64,000 nucleotides of DNA from CBDFKB01 sp965248715 (GCA_965248715.1 CBDFKB010000008.1:496001-560000); one strand, 5' to 3'. Shown: positions 9,248-18,672, counted from the stretch's first letter. Notes: generated by a model from the sequence alone, not told the origin. Made by a program: numbers and translations.

Positions 9248-10045
9248 TCATCGTGGTTTGCGCAATATCTGCATGCCGGCGATCAAGACCCCGAGCGCTA
9301 CAATAACGATCATGATGGTGGCAAGCGCATTGATTTCCGGACTGACCCCGAGCCGGACTTTGGAAAAGATCACCATTGGCAAGGTCGAGGAACCGGGACC
9401 TGAAACAAAGCTGGCAATCACCAGATCATCCAGTGAAAGCGTAAACGCCAACAGCCAGCCGGACACCAACGCCGGCGCGATTACTGGCAAAGTGATATCG
9501 AAAAACACCCGAAACGGGCGAGCGCCAAGGTCAAGCGCTGCCTCCTCAAGGCTTTCATCCATGTCCGACAGGCGCGATTGCACTACCACCGCGACATAGG
9601 CCAGGCAAAACGTGGTATGGGCGATGATAATGGTGGTGATGCCACGCCCAGCCGGCCAGCCAAACATTGTTTCCATGGTCACAAACAACAATAGCAGCGA
9701 AAGGCCGGTGATAACCTCAGGCATCAGCAACGGCGCGGTGGCCATGCCGTACAGCAGGTTCTTGAAGGCGAACCGCCCGAAACGTTGCAGCACCAATGCT
9801 GCCATAGTGCCAAGCACCAACGCCAGTGTCGCGCTGATAAACGCGATCTTCAGGCTGACCCAAGCAGCATCCAAAATCTGCGCATCCCGCAGCAATTCGC
9901 CATACCATTTGGTCGAAAAACCGGCCCACACCGTGACCAGTTTTGATTTATTGAAGCTGTAAATGATCAGCGACACGATCGGCGCGTATAGAAACGCAAA
10001 TCCGAGGGTGGTGGAAATCAGCAGGAACCAGGATTTGCGCCTCAT
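9248..10045 (-). CDS. potI: Putrescine-type ABC transporter permease (PotI-like)
   Basis: A 265-residue inner-membrane permease with about six hydrophobic segments. The EAA loop is 'ESLEEAALDLGARPFRVFFDITLPVIAPALVSG', typical of the PotC/PotI branch. It is the last gene of a leftward operon and overlaps the PotH-like gene by 4 bp. With PotH- and PotG-like partners it should import putrescine or a related polyamine. No binding protein gene is next to it in this window. Confidence 0.88.
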   Translation of the reverse strand: MRRKSWFLLISTTLGFAFLYAPIVSLIIYSFNKSKLVTVWAGFSTKWYGELLRDAQILDAAWVSLKIAFISATLALVLGTMAALVLQRFGRFAFKNLLYGMATAPLLMPEVITGLSLLLLFVTMETMFGWPAGRGITTIIIAHTTFCLAYVAVVVQSRLSDMDESLEEAALDLGARPFRVFFDITLPVIAPALVSGWLLAFTLSLDDLVIASFVSGPGSSTLPMVIFSKVRLGVSPEINALATIMIVIVALGVLIAGMQILRKPR

Positions 10046-10986
10046 GACTGAGCTTCTGCTTCACGTTGCTGGGCGGCTCTTAGCACCATGATCGGCAAAA
10101 CCAAGACCACCAGCATGGCGATTGCCACAGCAGACGCCACTGGCCAATCCCGGTTGTTGAAAAACTCGGTCCACAACACCTTGCCGATCATCAACGTGTC
10201 CGGCCCGCCAAGCAGCGCCGGGATCACATATTCGCCGATCGCCGGAATAAACACCAGCATCGAACCGGCAATGATGCCCGGCATCGATAAGGGCAGTGTG
10301 ATGGTTAAAAAGGTGACCACGGGCCTGGCGCCAAGATCGGCGGATGCTTCAAGCAAAGACGGGTCGAGCTTTACCAAATTGGCGTAAAGCGGCAGGATCA
10401 TGAACGGCAGATAGGTGTAAACGATACCGACATAGACCGCGAAATCGCTCTGCAACATTACCAATGGCTGGTCGATGATGCCAAGCGTAATCAGCATATT
10501 GTTGATCAGGCCATTGCCCTTGAGAAAGCCGATCCAGGCGTAGACCCTTAATAGGAACGAGGTCCAAAACGGCAAGATCACCAACATCAACAATACATTG
10601 CGCACCCGTTGATTGGCGCGAGCGATAAAATAGGCCATCGGAAAACCGACCAGCAGCGCGAACACTGTCGAAACGAATGCGATGCGGATCGAGGACAGAT
10701 AGGAGAACAAATAAAGCCTGTCCTCGAGCATATACTGGTAATTGCCGAAATTGAGCGTGAGGAGGAACTTGCCTTCGTCCCAACGCATCAATGACGAATA
10801 AGGCGGGCGCGCAAGCAGCGCCTCGGAAAACGAAATCTTGAAGACCACCAGGAATGGCACTAGGAAAAATATCAGCAGCCACAAGGTCGGTATCGATATC
10901 ACCAACCCTTTGCCGCTAATGCCCAGGCGCTGCGCAGCGCGGGCGAAATATCCGGTCACAGGTGCGTCTGGTGAATTGTCTGTCAT
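10042..10986 (-). CDS. potH: Putrescine-type ABC transporter permease (PotH-like)
   Basis: A 314-residue permease. The start MTDNSPDAPVTGYFARAAQR at 10986 is chosen because it overlaps the ATPase stop by 4 bp (ATGA). The first span is near residues 30-55, and the cytoplasmic EAA loop is 'PSLLEASADLGARPVVTFLTITLPLSMPGI'. The C-terminal segment 'LGGPDTLMIGKVLWTEFFNNRDWPVASA' is characteristic of PotB/PotH. It forms the transmembrane channel with PotI. Confidence 0.89.
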   Translation of the reverse strand: MTDNSPDAPVTGYFARAAQRLGISGKGLVISIPTLWLLIFFLVPFLVVFKISFSEALLARPPYSSLMRWDEGKFLLTLNFGNYQYMLEDRLYLFSYLSSIRIAFVSTVFALLVGFPMAYFIARANQRVRNVLLMLVILPFWTSFLLRVYAWIGFLKGNGLINNMLITLGIIDQPLVMLQSDFAVYVGIVYTYLPFMILPLYANLVKLDPSLLEASADLGARPVVTFLTITLPLSMPGIIAGSMLVFIPAIGEYVIPALLGGPDTLMIGKVLWTEFFNNRDWPVASAVAIAMLVVLVLPIMVLRAAQQREAEAQS

Positions 10987-12158
10987 GAAACCAGCACCAC
11001 ACCGGACCGTTCGCCCCAGGCAAGGTAGACCGACTGATCCCACGCCTCGCGGTCTTCATCGCCGCGGGCGCTATTGGTGCGGGTGACACGGACGATTTTA
11101 CCCGATGCCAAGCGGACCCGGTAAATCGACAGATTGCCGAGATAGGCGATATCTTCAACCGTGCCCGAGGCATAATTGATGTTGCTTTGCGGTCGCTCAC
11201 GCGTAAGCAAAATCTTTTCCGGGCGTAGCGCAAACCACAATTTCTGACTGGGCCCGCAACTGACCCCGTGGGCGACATAAATATGGCCATCGGTGTCGGG
11301 ACAATCGATCATCACATGATCGCTTTCATCCTCGATTACCTTACCCTCGAACATGTTTACCGAGCCGATGAAATCGGCGACAAAGCGCGAGGCCGGATAC
11401 TCATAAATTTCGTCCGGTTCGCCGATCTGCATGATGCGGCCAGCGTCCATAACGCCGATCCTGCTTGCCAGGGTCATCGCCTCTTCCTGGTCGTGGGTGA
11501 CGACAATGAAGGTGATCCCCAAGGTTTCCTGGATATTGACCAGTTCGAATTGGGTTTCCTCGCGCAGCTTCTTGTCGAGCGCGCCCAGGGGCTCGTCGAG
11601 CAACATTAATTTAGGCTGTTTGATCAACGAACGGGCCAACGCAACCCGTTGCCGCTGGCCGCCGGAAAGTTGGTTCGGTTTGCGCTTGTTATAGCCTGGC
11701 AATTGCACCAGCTCGAGCATCTCGGACACCCGCTCGGCAATCTCGGGCTTTGCCATCCGATCGCGCTTTAACCCATAGGCGACATTGTTTTCCACCGTCA
11801 TGTGCGGGAACAAGGCATAGGACTGGAACATCATGTTGGTCGGCCGGTCATAGGGCGCGACCTTTGCCATGTCCTGGCCGTCGATTTCGATTGTGCCCCC
11901 GGTAGGGGTCTCAAATCCGGCCAGCATGCGCAGCAAAGTGGATTTGCCGCTGCCCGAACCACCGAGCAAACAAAACAGCTCGCCACGAAAGATATCAAGA
12001 TCTACATTGTCGACCGCGACTATCTCACCAAATTTCTTGGTAATGCCGCGTAGCTTGATGAACGGGCGGGCGTCGGCCTGAAGCCATGGTTTGGTGTTGC
12101 AGGCAGTTTCAGAAACCGTCGTCATGAAATGCACCGCGCTATCAATTGTTCCTGACAA
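10983..12158 (-). CDS. potG: Putrescine-type ABC transporter ATP-binding protein (PotG-like)
   Basis: A 391-residue ATPase. Walker A is GGSGSGKST near residue 71, the signature is LSGGQRQR, and Walker B is LMLLDEPLGALDKK. A C-terminal TOBE-type regulatory domain covers roughly residues 290-391 ('WFALRPEKILLTRERP'). The length matches PotG/PotA. An alternative start is the in-frame ATG at 12125. It is coupled to the PotH-like gene. The preceding gene is an AbrB-type membrane protein rather than potF. Confidence 0.9.
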   Translation of the reverse strand: MSGTIDSAVHFMTTVSETACNTKPWLQADARPFIKLRGITKKFGEIVAVDNVDLDIFRGELFCLLGGSGSGKSTLLRMLAGFETPTGGTIEIDGQDMAKVAPYDRPTNMMFQSYALFPHMTVENNVAYGLKRDRMAKPEIAERVSEMLELVQLPGYNKRKPNQLSGGQRQRVALARSLIKQPKLMLLDEPLGALDKKLREETQFELVNIQETLGITFIVVTHDQEEAMTLASRIGVMDAGRIMQIGEPDEIYEYPASRFVADFIGSVNMFEGKVIEDESDHVMIDCPDTDGHIYVAHGVSCGPSQKLWFALRPEKILLTRERPQSNINYASGTVEDIAYLGNLSIYRVRLASGKIVRVTRTNSARGDEDREAWDQSVYLAWGERSGVVLVS

Positions 12159-12194
12159 CAGACTATGCGTTCATGTGTGCTGTGAAAAGTGGTT

Positions 12195-13370
12195 TCACCG
12201 CGCCTTGGGTCCGATGCCTGGCAAAATCCGCGCCAACACCGCCATCGCCGCTACTGCCAGCGCAATCCTAAACACATGATGCGAGGTCACGAATACCGGA
12301 TCGGCGTTGAGGCTGAGCGCGATCAAACCCATTTCGGTGACCCCGCCAGGTGAGAAGCTGATCAACAAGATTTCAAACGGCACTGGCGCGACAGCGACCA
12401 GCAACAAACAGACCGCTATAGCCAACGAAAGCATGAAAACGGCAGACACCAACGCCAACCCCATGGATCGCAGCATTACCGAAAGTTCAATGCCGGCGAA
12501 ACGGCCGCCGAGCCCGACCCCAAGCACCAATTGGGATACCGTGACCAACCAGTTTGGCGGCGTCGCCGTGGTAATCCCAATAACATGCAAAACGGCGCTG
12601 GCGATCATTGACCCGATCAACATACCGGCTGGAATGCGCAACAGCCGGCCAGCCAATGCACCGATCAGCCCGGCTGCGGTCAAAAGGATGAAATCAGCGA
12701 AAGAAACTTGGCTGGCGTCAGCCGCAAACGAAGTGCCGGAAGCGCTGCCCACGCTTTGGCCCGACCACAATAAGAACAATGTCGGGACGATGATGATGAT
12801 CATGGCAATTCGCAAGAAATGTTGCACGGTGATGAGGCGCACATCGCCGCCCGCCTGTTCGCCCATCATGATGCTTTCGACCAGCCCGCCCGGTGTGGCG
12901 CAATAAAACGCGGTGACGCGATCATACCCGCCTACGCGATGAAACAGCCACGTATTTCCCGCCTGGCTGACCAAGACAAAAACCGCCAGCGCTGAAAATG
13001 TGAGCGCAAAAGATCCAAACATGCCAAGGAATGCAGGAGTAAAGGTGCCGCCGATCGCAACCCCGATCACAATGATGAACAGGTCGCGAATGCGCTGTGG
13101 AAAAGATAGCCGAAGTTTAAGGAGCCCGTATCCCGCGCTCGCTGCGAGCGCACTGCCCATAAGACCACCTATCATGTAGGGTAGTGGCACCCCGGCATGG
13201 ACCGCAATCTGGCTGCCAGCCAATCCGGCCATAAGCAGGATCGGGGCGCCAATCCAAATCGGTGGGCTACGCACGGCGCCATTATCTACGCCGACGGTGG
13301 CCGAACCTGATGGAGCGCTGGGTGCTGGGTCCTGGTTCAATAATGGCGGATGGCGATCGTGGTCATTCAT
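12195..13370 (-). CDS. AbrB-family integral membrane protein
   Basis: A 391-residue protein with about ten hydrophobic helices after a soluble N-terminal tail of 35 residues. Two similar halves contain 'GGLMGSALAASAGYGLLKLRLSFPQRIRDLFIIVIGVAIGG' and 'AGMLIGSMIASAVLHVIGI..LVLGVGLGGRF', the duplicated AbrB/YxaA-type domain. Motifs 'CATPGGLVESIMMGE' and 'FSPGGVTEMGLIAL' are conserved in the family. The molecular role is not settled; it is often called a regulator but looks like a transporter. It sits 36 bp upstream of the potG-like gene on the same strand, so it may be cotranscribed. Confidence 0.82.
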   Translation of the reverse strand: MNDHDRHPPLLNQDPAPSAPSGSATVGVDNGAVRSPPIWIGAPILLMAGLAGSQIAVHAGVPLPYMIGGLMGSALAASAGYGLLKLRLSFPQRIRDLFIIVIGVAIGGTFTPAFLGMFGSFALTFSALAVFVLVSQAGNTWLFHRVGGYDRVTAFYCATPGGLVESIMMGEQAGGDVRLITVQHFLRIAMIIIIVPTLFLLWSGQSVGSASGTSFAADASQVSFADFILLTAAGLIGALAGRLLRIPAGMLIGSMIASAVLHVIGITTATPPNWLVTVSQLVLGVGLGGRFAGIELSVMLRSMGLALVSAVFMLSLAIAVCLLLVAVAPVPFEILLISFSPGGVTEMGLIALSLNADPVFVTSHHVFRIALAVAAMAVLARILPGIGPKAR

Positions 13371-13499
13371 GGTTCAACCGGTATTGACAGAAACTCTCAG
13401 CGTGACATTGCGTTGGCGGGCTGCAGTTTATAGGCTGGAATACTTTCATCGGCCACGCGGCAAAAGGCGGCTGCATCGGCAATTATCGTGTGAGGTATC

Positions 13500-14318
13500 A
13501 TGTTTGATTATAGCGGCAAGACCGTATTCGTGTCCGGCGGCACCAGTGGCATCAATCGCGGCATTGCCGAAGGCTTTGCCCGGGCCGGTGCCCGGCTGTT
13601 CGTCATCTCCCGCAAGCAGGACAAGGTCGATGACACTGTAGCAGCACTCATGGAGCTCGGCGCTGAAGCAGACGGCGCGAGCGCCGACGTGCGCGAGATC
13701 GCGTTAGTAAAAGAAGCGTTTTCGAAATGTGCGGAGCGCTTCGGCGATATCGACGTGCTGGTATCTGGCGCCGCCGGCAATTTTCCGTCAACCGCAAATA
13801 ATCTGTCGTCGAACGGTTTTCGTGCGGTGATGGAAATCGATGTGTTGGGCACCCACCATGTGATGATTTCCGCCTATCCGCATCTGCGCAAACCGGGTGC
13901 TGCGGTGATCAATATTTCCGCGCCGCAGGCCTATTTGGCGATGACCTGGCAAATTCATGTCTGCGCCGCCAAGGCCGGGGTCGATATGATCACCCGTACC
14001 TTGGCATTGGAGTGGGGCGCGGACGGCATTAGGGTCAACTCGGTGGTGCCGGGGCCGATCAAGGACACCGAAGGCATGGCGCGGTTGGCACCGATTAAAA
14101 ATGCTGACGAAATCGTCGCCAATGAAGTGCCAATGCGGCGCATGGGCACCAAGGACGACATCGCCAATATGTGTATGTTTTTGGGTTCCGAAGCCGCAAC
14201 TTACGTTTCCGGCACGGTGATCGCGGTCGACGGTGGTTGGTCGCTGAACATGAAGGGCACCATGTTCGACGACATGATGAAGGCGTTTGCCAACCAGAGC
14301 AAAGCCGACGCTTCCTAA
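13500..14318 (+). CDS. Short-chain dehydrogenase of the 2,4-dienoyl-CoA reductase type
   Basis: A 272-residue Rossmann-fold protein. The cofactor loop is 'FVSGGTSGINRGIA' (TGxxxGxG variant) and the structural motif is 'LVSGAAGNF'. The classical YxxxK Tyr is replaced: the segment reads 'QIHVCAAKAGVDMITRTLA', like DECR enzymes, where an Asp/Asn-Lys mechanism is used. 'RVNSVVPGPIKDTEGM' also matches DECR2-like proteins. It probably reduces 2,4-dienoyl-CoA with NADPH during unsaturated fatty-acid beta-oxidation. GAGG stands five bases before the ATG. It ends 17 bp before the convergent Ldh-family gene. Confidence 0.85.
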   Translation: MFDYSGKTVFVSGGTSGINRGIAEGFARAGARLFVISRKQDKVDDTVAALMELGAEADGASADVREIALVKEAFSKCAERFGDIDVLVSGAAGNFPSTANNLSSNGFRAVMEIDVLGTHHVMISAYPHLRKPGAAVINISAPQAYLAMTWQIHVCAAKAGVDMITRTLALEWGADGIRVNSVVPGPIKDTEGMARLAPIKNADEIVANEVPMRRMGTKDDIANMCMFLGSEAATYVSGTVIAVDGGWSLNMKGTMFDDMMKAFANQSKADAS

Positions 14319-14335
14319 CTTCAGGCCGAAAAAGT

Positions 14336-15340
14336 TCAGCTGGCGCGGATGGTTTCCAGCAGGGCTGGCGGAACCATCACGCCTTTGGTTTGCGCGCTAG
14401 CGCGATTGTCGAGCCGGCGCTGGCCCGGTAGGCGCACGCCGGGTTCCTTCAGCATGGCGGTAACCAGGGTCTCGATATTTTCGCCATAGCCGCTTCTGCC
14501 GGTTGCGTTCGGATCAATGGCGATAAAGAACTGGCCTACTGCGGGCGGTTCATCCCGTTCGACGCCAAATTCCGGTGCCTGGTGCGAGAAATTGGGACCA
14601 CCAAGCCCGCCGGCCAACACATCGACCAACAACGCAAGTATAGCGCCTTTAGCGCCACCCATCGGCGCCATGGTGCCGCTTTCGATCACCGCCTTGGCGT
14701 CATCGGTCGGTTTACCATCCGCATCAAGCCCCCAACCGGCCGGGATCGGTTTGCCGGCCTTGGCGTGATCCTTGACGTTTACAAAGGCGGTCTGGCTGGT
14801 AGCAAAATCAGCCACCAGCGCCGGACCGTTTGGCCTGGGCACGGCAAATGAAATCGGGTTGGTGCCGAAAAACCGCCGTTTACCGCCGGCCACCGCCATG
14901 CGGGCTGGTGAGTTGGCAAATGCAAGGGTTATCAGGCCATGGTCGGCGAGTTTCTCGGTAAACCAGCCGAGCACGCCGGCCGAGTAACTGTTTTCGATCG
15001 CCAATGTGGCAATGCCGGTAGCTGCCACCCGCTCCACATAAGGTGCCAGCCCATGTTCAAACGCGGGATGGGCAAATCCGAGCCCAGCATCGACAACGAT
15101 TGCACCCGGTGCTGTTTCGCGCCAGACCGGCACCGCATCGCCGCGAATGCGGTTGTATGCTAAATCCTTGCAATAGATTGGCATGTAGCCAAGCCCGACA
15201 TTGCGGATACCCTCGCCTTCCGCATCACGGACCGAAGCGGCGACCGAACCCGCCTGTTGGTCTGAGCAACCGCATTCGGCGAGGATTTGTTTCGAAAAAT
15301 CGAAAATTTCGTCAAGCGACATGCGAATGTCGTCAGCCAC
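14336..15340 (-). CDS. Ldh-family (malate/L-lactate/ureidoglycolate-type) NAD(P) dehydrogenase
   Basis: A 334-residue oxidoreductase of the LDH2/MDH2 family, not the Rossmann lactate dehydrogenases. Diagnostic stretches are 'GFAHPAFEHGLAPYVERVAATGIATLAIENSYSAGVLGWFTEKLADHGLITLAFANSPA', 'GTNPISFAVP', and 'GGAKGAILALLVDVLAGGL'. The family reduces or oxidises 2-hydroxy acids including malate, sulfolactate, ureidoglycolate and delta-piperideine-2-carboxylate; the substrate cannot be assigned here. It follows the glutaryl-CoA dehydrogenase gene on the same strand by 53 bp, so a role in lysine or dicarboxylate breakdown is conceivable. Confidence 0.86.
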   Translation of the reverse strand: MADDIRMSLDEIFDFSKQILAECGCSDQQAGSVAASVRDAEGEGIRNVGLGYMPIYCKDLAYNRIRGDAVPVWRETAPGAIVVDAGLGFAHPAFEHGLAPYVERVAATGIATLAIENSYSAGVLGWFTEKLADHGLITLAFANSPARMAVAGGKRRFFGTNPISFAVPRPNGPALVADFATSQTAFVNVKDHAKAGKPIPAGWGLDADGKPTDDAKAVIESGTMAPMGGAKGAILALLVDVLAGGLGGPNFSHQAPEFGVERDEPPAVGQFFIAIDPNATGRSGYGENIETLVTAMLKEPGVRLPGQRRLDNRASAQTKGVMVPPALLETIRAS

Positions 15341-15393
15341 TATTATTCTCCCTGTCGCCGAAACCCGATTTATGCCGGGCGGTAAATCCGGGT

Positions 15394-16638
15394 TTAAAAG
15401 AACGCCTGAATACCGGTCTGGGCGCGGCCGAGGATCAGCGCGTGAATGTCGTGCGTCCCCTCATATGTGTTGACCGTCTCCAGGTTCTGGGCATGGCGCA
15501 TAACGTGAAACTCCTGGCTGATGCCGTTGCCGCCATGCATGTCGCGGGCGTGGCGGGCAATTTCCAGCGCCTTGCCGCAATTGTTGCGTTTGACCAGCGA
15601 AATCATCTCCGGCGCCATGCGCCCTTCATCCATTAACCGTCCGACCCTGAGTGATCCTTGCAAGCCGATGGCAATTTCGGTTTGCATGTCGGCGAGTTTT
15701 TTCTGGAATAATTGGGTGGCGGCCAAAGGCTTGCCAAACTGCTTACGGTCGAGACCATATTGCCGGGCACGGTGCCAGCAATCTTCAGCCGCGCCCATCG
15801 CCCCCCAGGAAATTCCGTAGCGAGCTCGATTAAGGCAACCGAACGGCCCTTTGAGGCCAGACACGTTGGGCAGCAAATGTTCCTCGCCGACTTCCACATC
15901 TTCCATGACAATTTCACCAGTAACCGAGGCGCGCAATGATAATTTGCCGTCGATACGTGGCGCCGATAGCCCCTTCATGCCCTTTTCCAGCACGAAACCG
16001 CGAATGGCGCCATCATGGGCATCCGATTTCGCCCAGACTACGAACACATCGGCGAACGGTGCGTTGGAAATCCACATTTTCGAACCGTTGAGCACATAGC
16101 CGCCGGCGACCTTGCGGGCCCGGGTTTTCATGCTACCCGGATCGGAACCGGCGTCGGGTTCGGTCAGGCCGAAACAGCCGACCCATTCGCCGCTTGCCAG
16201 TTTCGGTAGATATTTCGCGCGTTGGGCGTCGTCGCCATAAGCAAAGATCGGATACATGACCAAGGATGACTGCACGCTCATCATCGAGCGATAGCCGGAA
16301 TCGACCCGCTCAACCTCCCGCGCAACCAACCCGTAGCTGACATAGCCGGCATCAACGCCGCCAAATTCTTCCGGCACCGTTATCCCCAGCAAACCCATCT
16401 CGCCCATTTCATTGAAAATCGAACGATCGCTGGTTTCGTTGGCGTAGGCGTCGGTTACCCGCGGCATCAATTTTTCCTGGGCGTAAGCGCGCGCCGCATC
16501 CATGATCATGCGTTCATCTTCGCCAAGCTGGTCATAAAGTAGGAATGGATCGTCCCATTGAAACACATTGGAACTGGTGGGCGTATCGGCAGATATATTG
16601 GCGGGTTTGCCCGCTGCCCGGTGCGCAGCTTCGGCCAT
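15394..16638 (-). CDS. gcdH: Glutaryl-CoA dehydrogenase
   Basis: A 414-residue acyl-CoA dehydrogenase with an N-terminal helical domain, the FAD-binding 'GCFGLTEPDAGSDPGSMKTRA' and 'NGSKMWISNAPFADVFVVWAK' blocks, and the C-terminal helical domain. The catalytic Glu lies in 'ETVNTYEGTHDIHALILGRAQTG' (about residue 390), a sequence typical of GcdH. It oxidatively decarboxylates glutaryl-CoA to crotonyl-CoA in lysine/tryptophan and dicarboxylate catabolism. The N-terminal 25 residues are variable, and a later start is possible. Confidence 0.94.
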   Translation of the reverse strand: MAEAAHRAAGKPANISADTPTSSNVFQWDDPFLLYDQLGEDERMIMDAARAYAQEKLMPRVTDAYANETSDRSIFNEMGEMGLLGITVPEEFGGVDAGYVSYGLVAREVERVDSGYRSMMSVQSSLVMYPIFAYGDDAQRAKYLPKLASGEWVGCFGLTEPDAGSDPGSMKTRARKVAGGYVLNGSKMWISNAPFADVFVVWAKSDAHDGAIRGFVLEKGMKGLSAPRIDGKLSLRASVTGEIVMEDVEVGEEHLLPNVSGLKGPFGCLNRARYGISWGAMGAAEDCWHRARQYGLDRKQFGKPLAATQLFQKKLADMQTEIAIGLQGSLRVGRLMDEGRMAPEMISLVKRNNCGKALEIARHARDMHGGNGISQEFHVMRHAQNLETVNTYEGTHDIHALILGRAQTGIQAFF

Positions 16639-16884
16639 GGCGCTTGCTCCTTAAGATCGCTGACAGTTTGGTCCGTTTTGGCGGTTTTAGCCCGCCCTTG
16701 CAAGCTATTGGCGCCTCGCCTGGGCTTGATTTGCCGTCTTTGCCTTCCCACTTGGCAAATGACACCGCGCGGAAGTGATCTTGCTTAGTGCTGGCCGGTC
16801 GCGTAATCAGCACATTCTGGCCGGCGCGACCGGCATGCCGCCCGCGCATATTCGACCGCCGGCCGCAGCTATGAACGCAACCAA

Positions 16885-18093
16885 ATGCTAAATTCGCTCG
16901 ATCTTCCGGGAAGGCCCCAAGACAACCGTGTGGTGGTCGCCATGTCGGGCGGGGTCGATTCTTCGGTTGCTGCCGGAATATTGGCGCGCGAAGGCTACGA
17001 TGTGGTCGGCGTGACCCTGCAGCTATACGATCATGGCGAGGCGGTGCACCGCAAAGGTGCGTGCTGTGCCGGACAAGATATCCAAGACGCCAGGCGGGTG
17101 GCCGAAGATCTTGGTATTCCGCATTATGTGTTGAATTATGAAGAACGGTTTCGCAAGGCGGTGATCGATCCGTTCGCGCGCGCCTATGTGGACGGTGAAA
17201 CGCCGATCCCATGTGTGCTCTGCAACCAGACGGTGAAATTCGCCGATCTGCTGGAAACCGCGCGCGAACTCGACGCCAACACCCTGGCCACAGGCCACTA
17301 TGTTCGTTCTCATATCGTCGATCCGGCAACCGGTCGGCGCGGCTTGTTCCGCCCCACCGACAATAGGCGCGACCAGAGCTATTTCCTATTTGCCACTACC
17401 CAGCAACAGGTGGATTTTCTGCGGTTTCCACTGGGTCATCTGCCGAAAGCCAAAACCCGGGAGATCGCTCGTGAACTTGGCCTATCGGTGGCGGAAAAAA
17501 ACGACAGCCAGGACATTTGTTTCGTGCCCCATGGTCGCTATTCCGACATTGTCGCCAAAATGCACCCAAGTGCTGCAACAACCGGTGACATCGTCCATAT
17601 GGACGGGCGGGTTTTAGGCCGCCATGACGGCATTATCCATTTTACCATCGGTCAGCGCCGTGGTGTTGGGGTGGCCGCTGGTGAACCAGTTTATGTGGTG
17701 CATCTCGACCCGATAAGCGGGCGAGTGATTGTCGGCCCGCGCGAAGCGCTGACCACCCATCGGCTGCGATTGCGCCAATTCAACTGGCTCGGCGACATGG
17801 CGCTCGACCAAGTCGACGCCGATGGACTTTCGGTATTTGCCAAAGTGCGCTCGACCCGGCCCCCGGTCGCGGCCAGGTTGTTGGTAAACGGCGATGATTT
17901 GCAGGTGTTGCTGGAGGACGGCGAAAGCGGGGTAGCACCAGGCCAGGCCTGTGTGTTGTACCACGACCAGACGCCGGATAGCCGGTTACTCGGCGGCGGT
18001 TGGATCGCAGCTGCTACCCGCCACGCCGAGGCCGAACGGGCGATCACCGCTATCCTTGCCGACGATCGCACACAAGCTGCCAGGGCCAGCTAG
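16885..18093 (+). CDS. mnmA: tRNA-specific 2-thiouridylase MnmA
   Basis: A 402-residue cytoplasmic enzyme. The PP-loop AMSGGVDSS is at residues 19-27. The catalytic cysteines are expected in 'CVLCNQTVKF' (about residue 112) and 'SQDICFVP' (about residue 211), and the conserved 'ATGHYVR' block is present. It thiolates U34 of tRNA-Lys, -Glu and -Gln using sulfur delivered by the Tus relay or a desulfurase. The stop TAG at 18091-18093 lies within the CTAG end of a dispersed repeat, so the repeat forms the gene's last bases. The divergent gcdH lies 247 bp away. Confidence 0.96.
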   Translation: MLNSLDLPGRPQDNRVVVAMSGGVDSSVAAGILAREGYDVVGVTLQLYDHGEAVHRKGACCAGQDIQDARRVAEDLGIPHYVLNYEERFRKAVIDPFARAYVDGETPIPCVLCNQTVKFADLLETARELDANTLATGHYVRSHIVDPATGRRGLFRPTDNRRDQSYFLFATTQQQVDFLRFPLGHLPKAKTREIARELGLSVAEKNDSQDICFVPHGRYSDIVAKMHPSAATTGDIVHMDGRVLGRHDGIIHFTIGQRRGVGVAAGEPVYVVHLDPISGRVIVGPREALTTHRLRLRQFNWLGDMALDQVDADGLSVFAKVRSTRPPVAARLLVNGDDLQVLLEDGESGVAPGQACVLYHDQTPDSRLLGGGWIAAATRHAEAERAITAILADDRTQAARAS

Positions 18094-18192
18094 AGCGTGT
18101 CACCCAGTGGGCACCGGTTTTGGGAAAAATGGCACGCATAAACAAAGAGATAGCGCGACGAAGCAAATCCTACGCTTCGTGACAGGCGCTAG
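18090..18192. repeat. CTAG-ended dispersed repeat, copy B
   Basis: Runs from CTAG at 18090 to CTAG at 18192 and is slightly shorter than copy A because of a small deletion in the CACCCA(AAA)GTGGG stretch. Its first three letters after C are the mnmA stop codon. Confidence 0.92.
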
Positions 18193-18533
18193 CGGGCGTT
18201 CCCAAGATAGGGCTTGGTGAGGCGGCGGAGATTTGCAGGGCACGCATGCGCAAAATAATTGCAGCGTCGCCGCGCTCCAACCTGGGGCCCGTTGGGTGCT
18301 CGACTGACAAGTTCTCCCTGTTACACCGGTTCAACATCGAAGTAGGATGGTGCAATACCATTTGTGCCGCACGCCAGCGCTTGACAGGGCGAAGCGCCAC
18401 TTCTTATATGCGCCGCGCCAACGAGGCCAAAATGCCAACACTGGCAGTGCGGGACGCGGTGTCCGGCGCGGGTATTGGCGCCCGGTCGGTAGAAGGCCAT
18501 CACCGTGCAATCATAAATGCACACCCAACGGAT
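18193..18533. other. Intergenic stretch upstream of tRNA-Met
   Basis: No protein-coding frame here has a credible ribosome binding site or codon pattern. The only recognised element is a sigma-70-like promoter at 18381-18409 leading towards the tRNA. Confidence 0.5.
18381..18409 (+). promoter_or_regulatory. Sigma-70-type promoter candidate for tRNA-Met
   Basis: TTGACA at 18381-18386 and TTATAT at 18404-18409 are separated by 17 bp, the optimal spacing. The tRNA begins about 124 bp downstream, which leaves a long leader but no competing gene. Confidence 0.6.
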
Positions 18534-18610
18534 GGCGGAGTAGCTCAGCAGGTTAGAGCAGCGGAATCATAATCCGCGTGTCGGGGGTTCGAGTCCCTCC
18601 TCCGCTACCA
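18534..18610 (+). tRNA. tRNA-Met (anticodon CAT)
   Basis: A 77-nt cloverleaf: acceptor GGCGGAG/CTCCGCT (first pair G-U), D-arm GCTC...GAGC, anticodon stem GCGGA/TCCGC with loop ATCATAA giving CAT, and T-arm GGGGG-TTCGAGT-CCCTC (outermost pair G-C). CCA is encoded. A CAT anticodon can also be the lysidine-modified tRNA-Ile, but overall similarity to rhizobial elongator tRNA-Met favours Met. Confidence 0.93.
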
Positions 18611-18672
18611 AATAACCCAATAAAATGAATAACTTGCCTTGGGATTGCCGTAATTCAATCCCCAAATTTACG

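Noticed and set aside
16532..17329. Long minus-strand frame of 265 codons across the start of mnmA
   Set aside because: It overlaps most of the mnmA N-terminus and the gcdH start in another frame, is rich in Arg/His/Pro as expected of a shadow frame, and shows no family motif.
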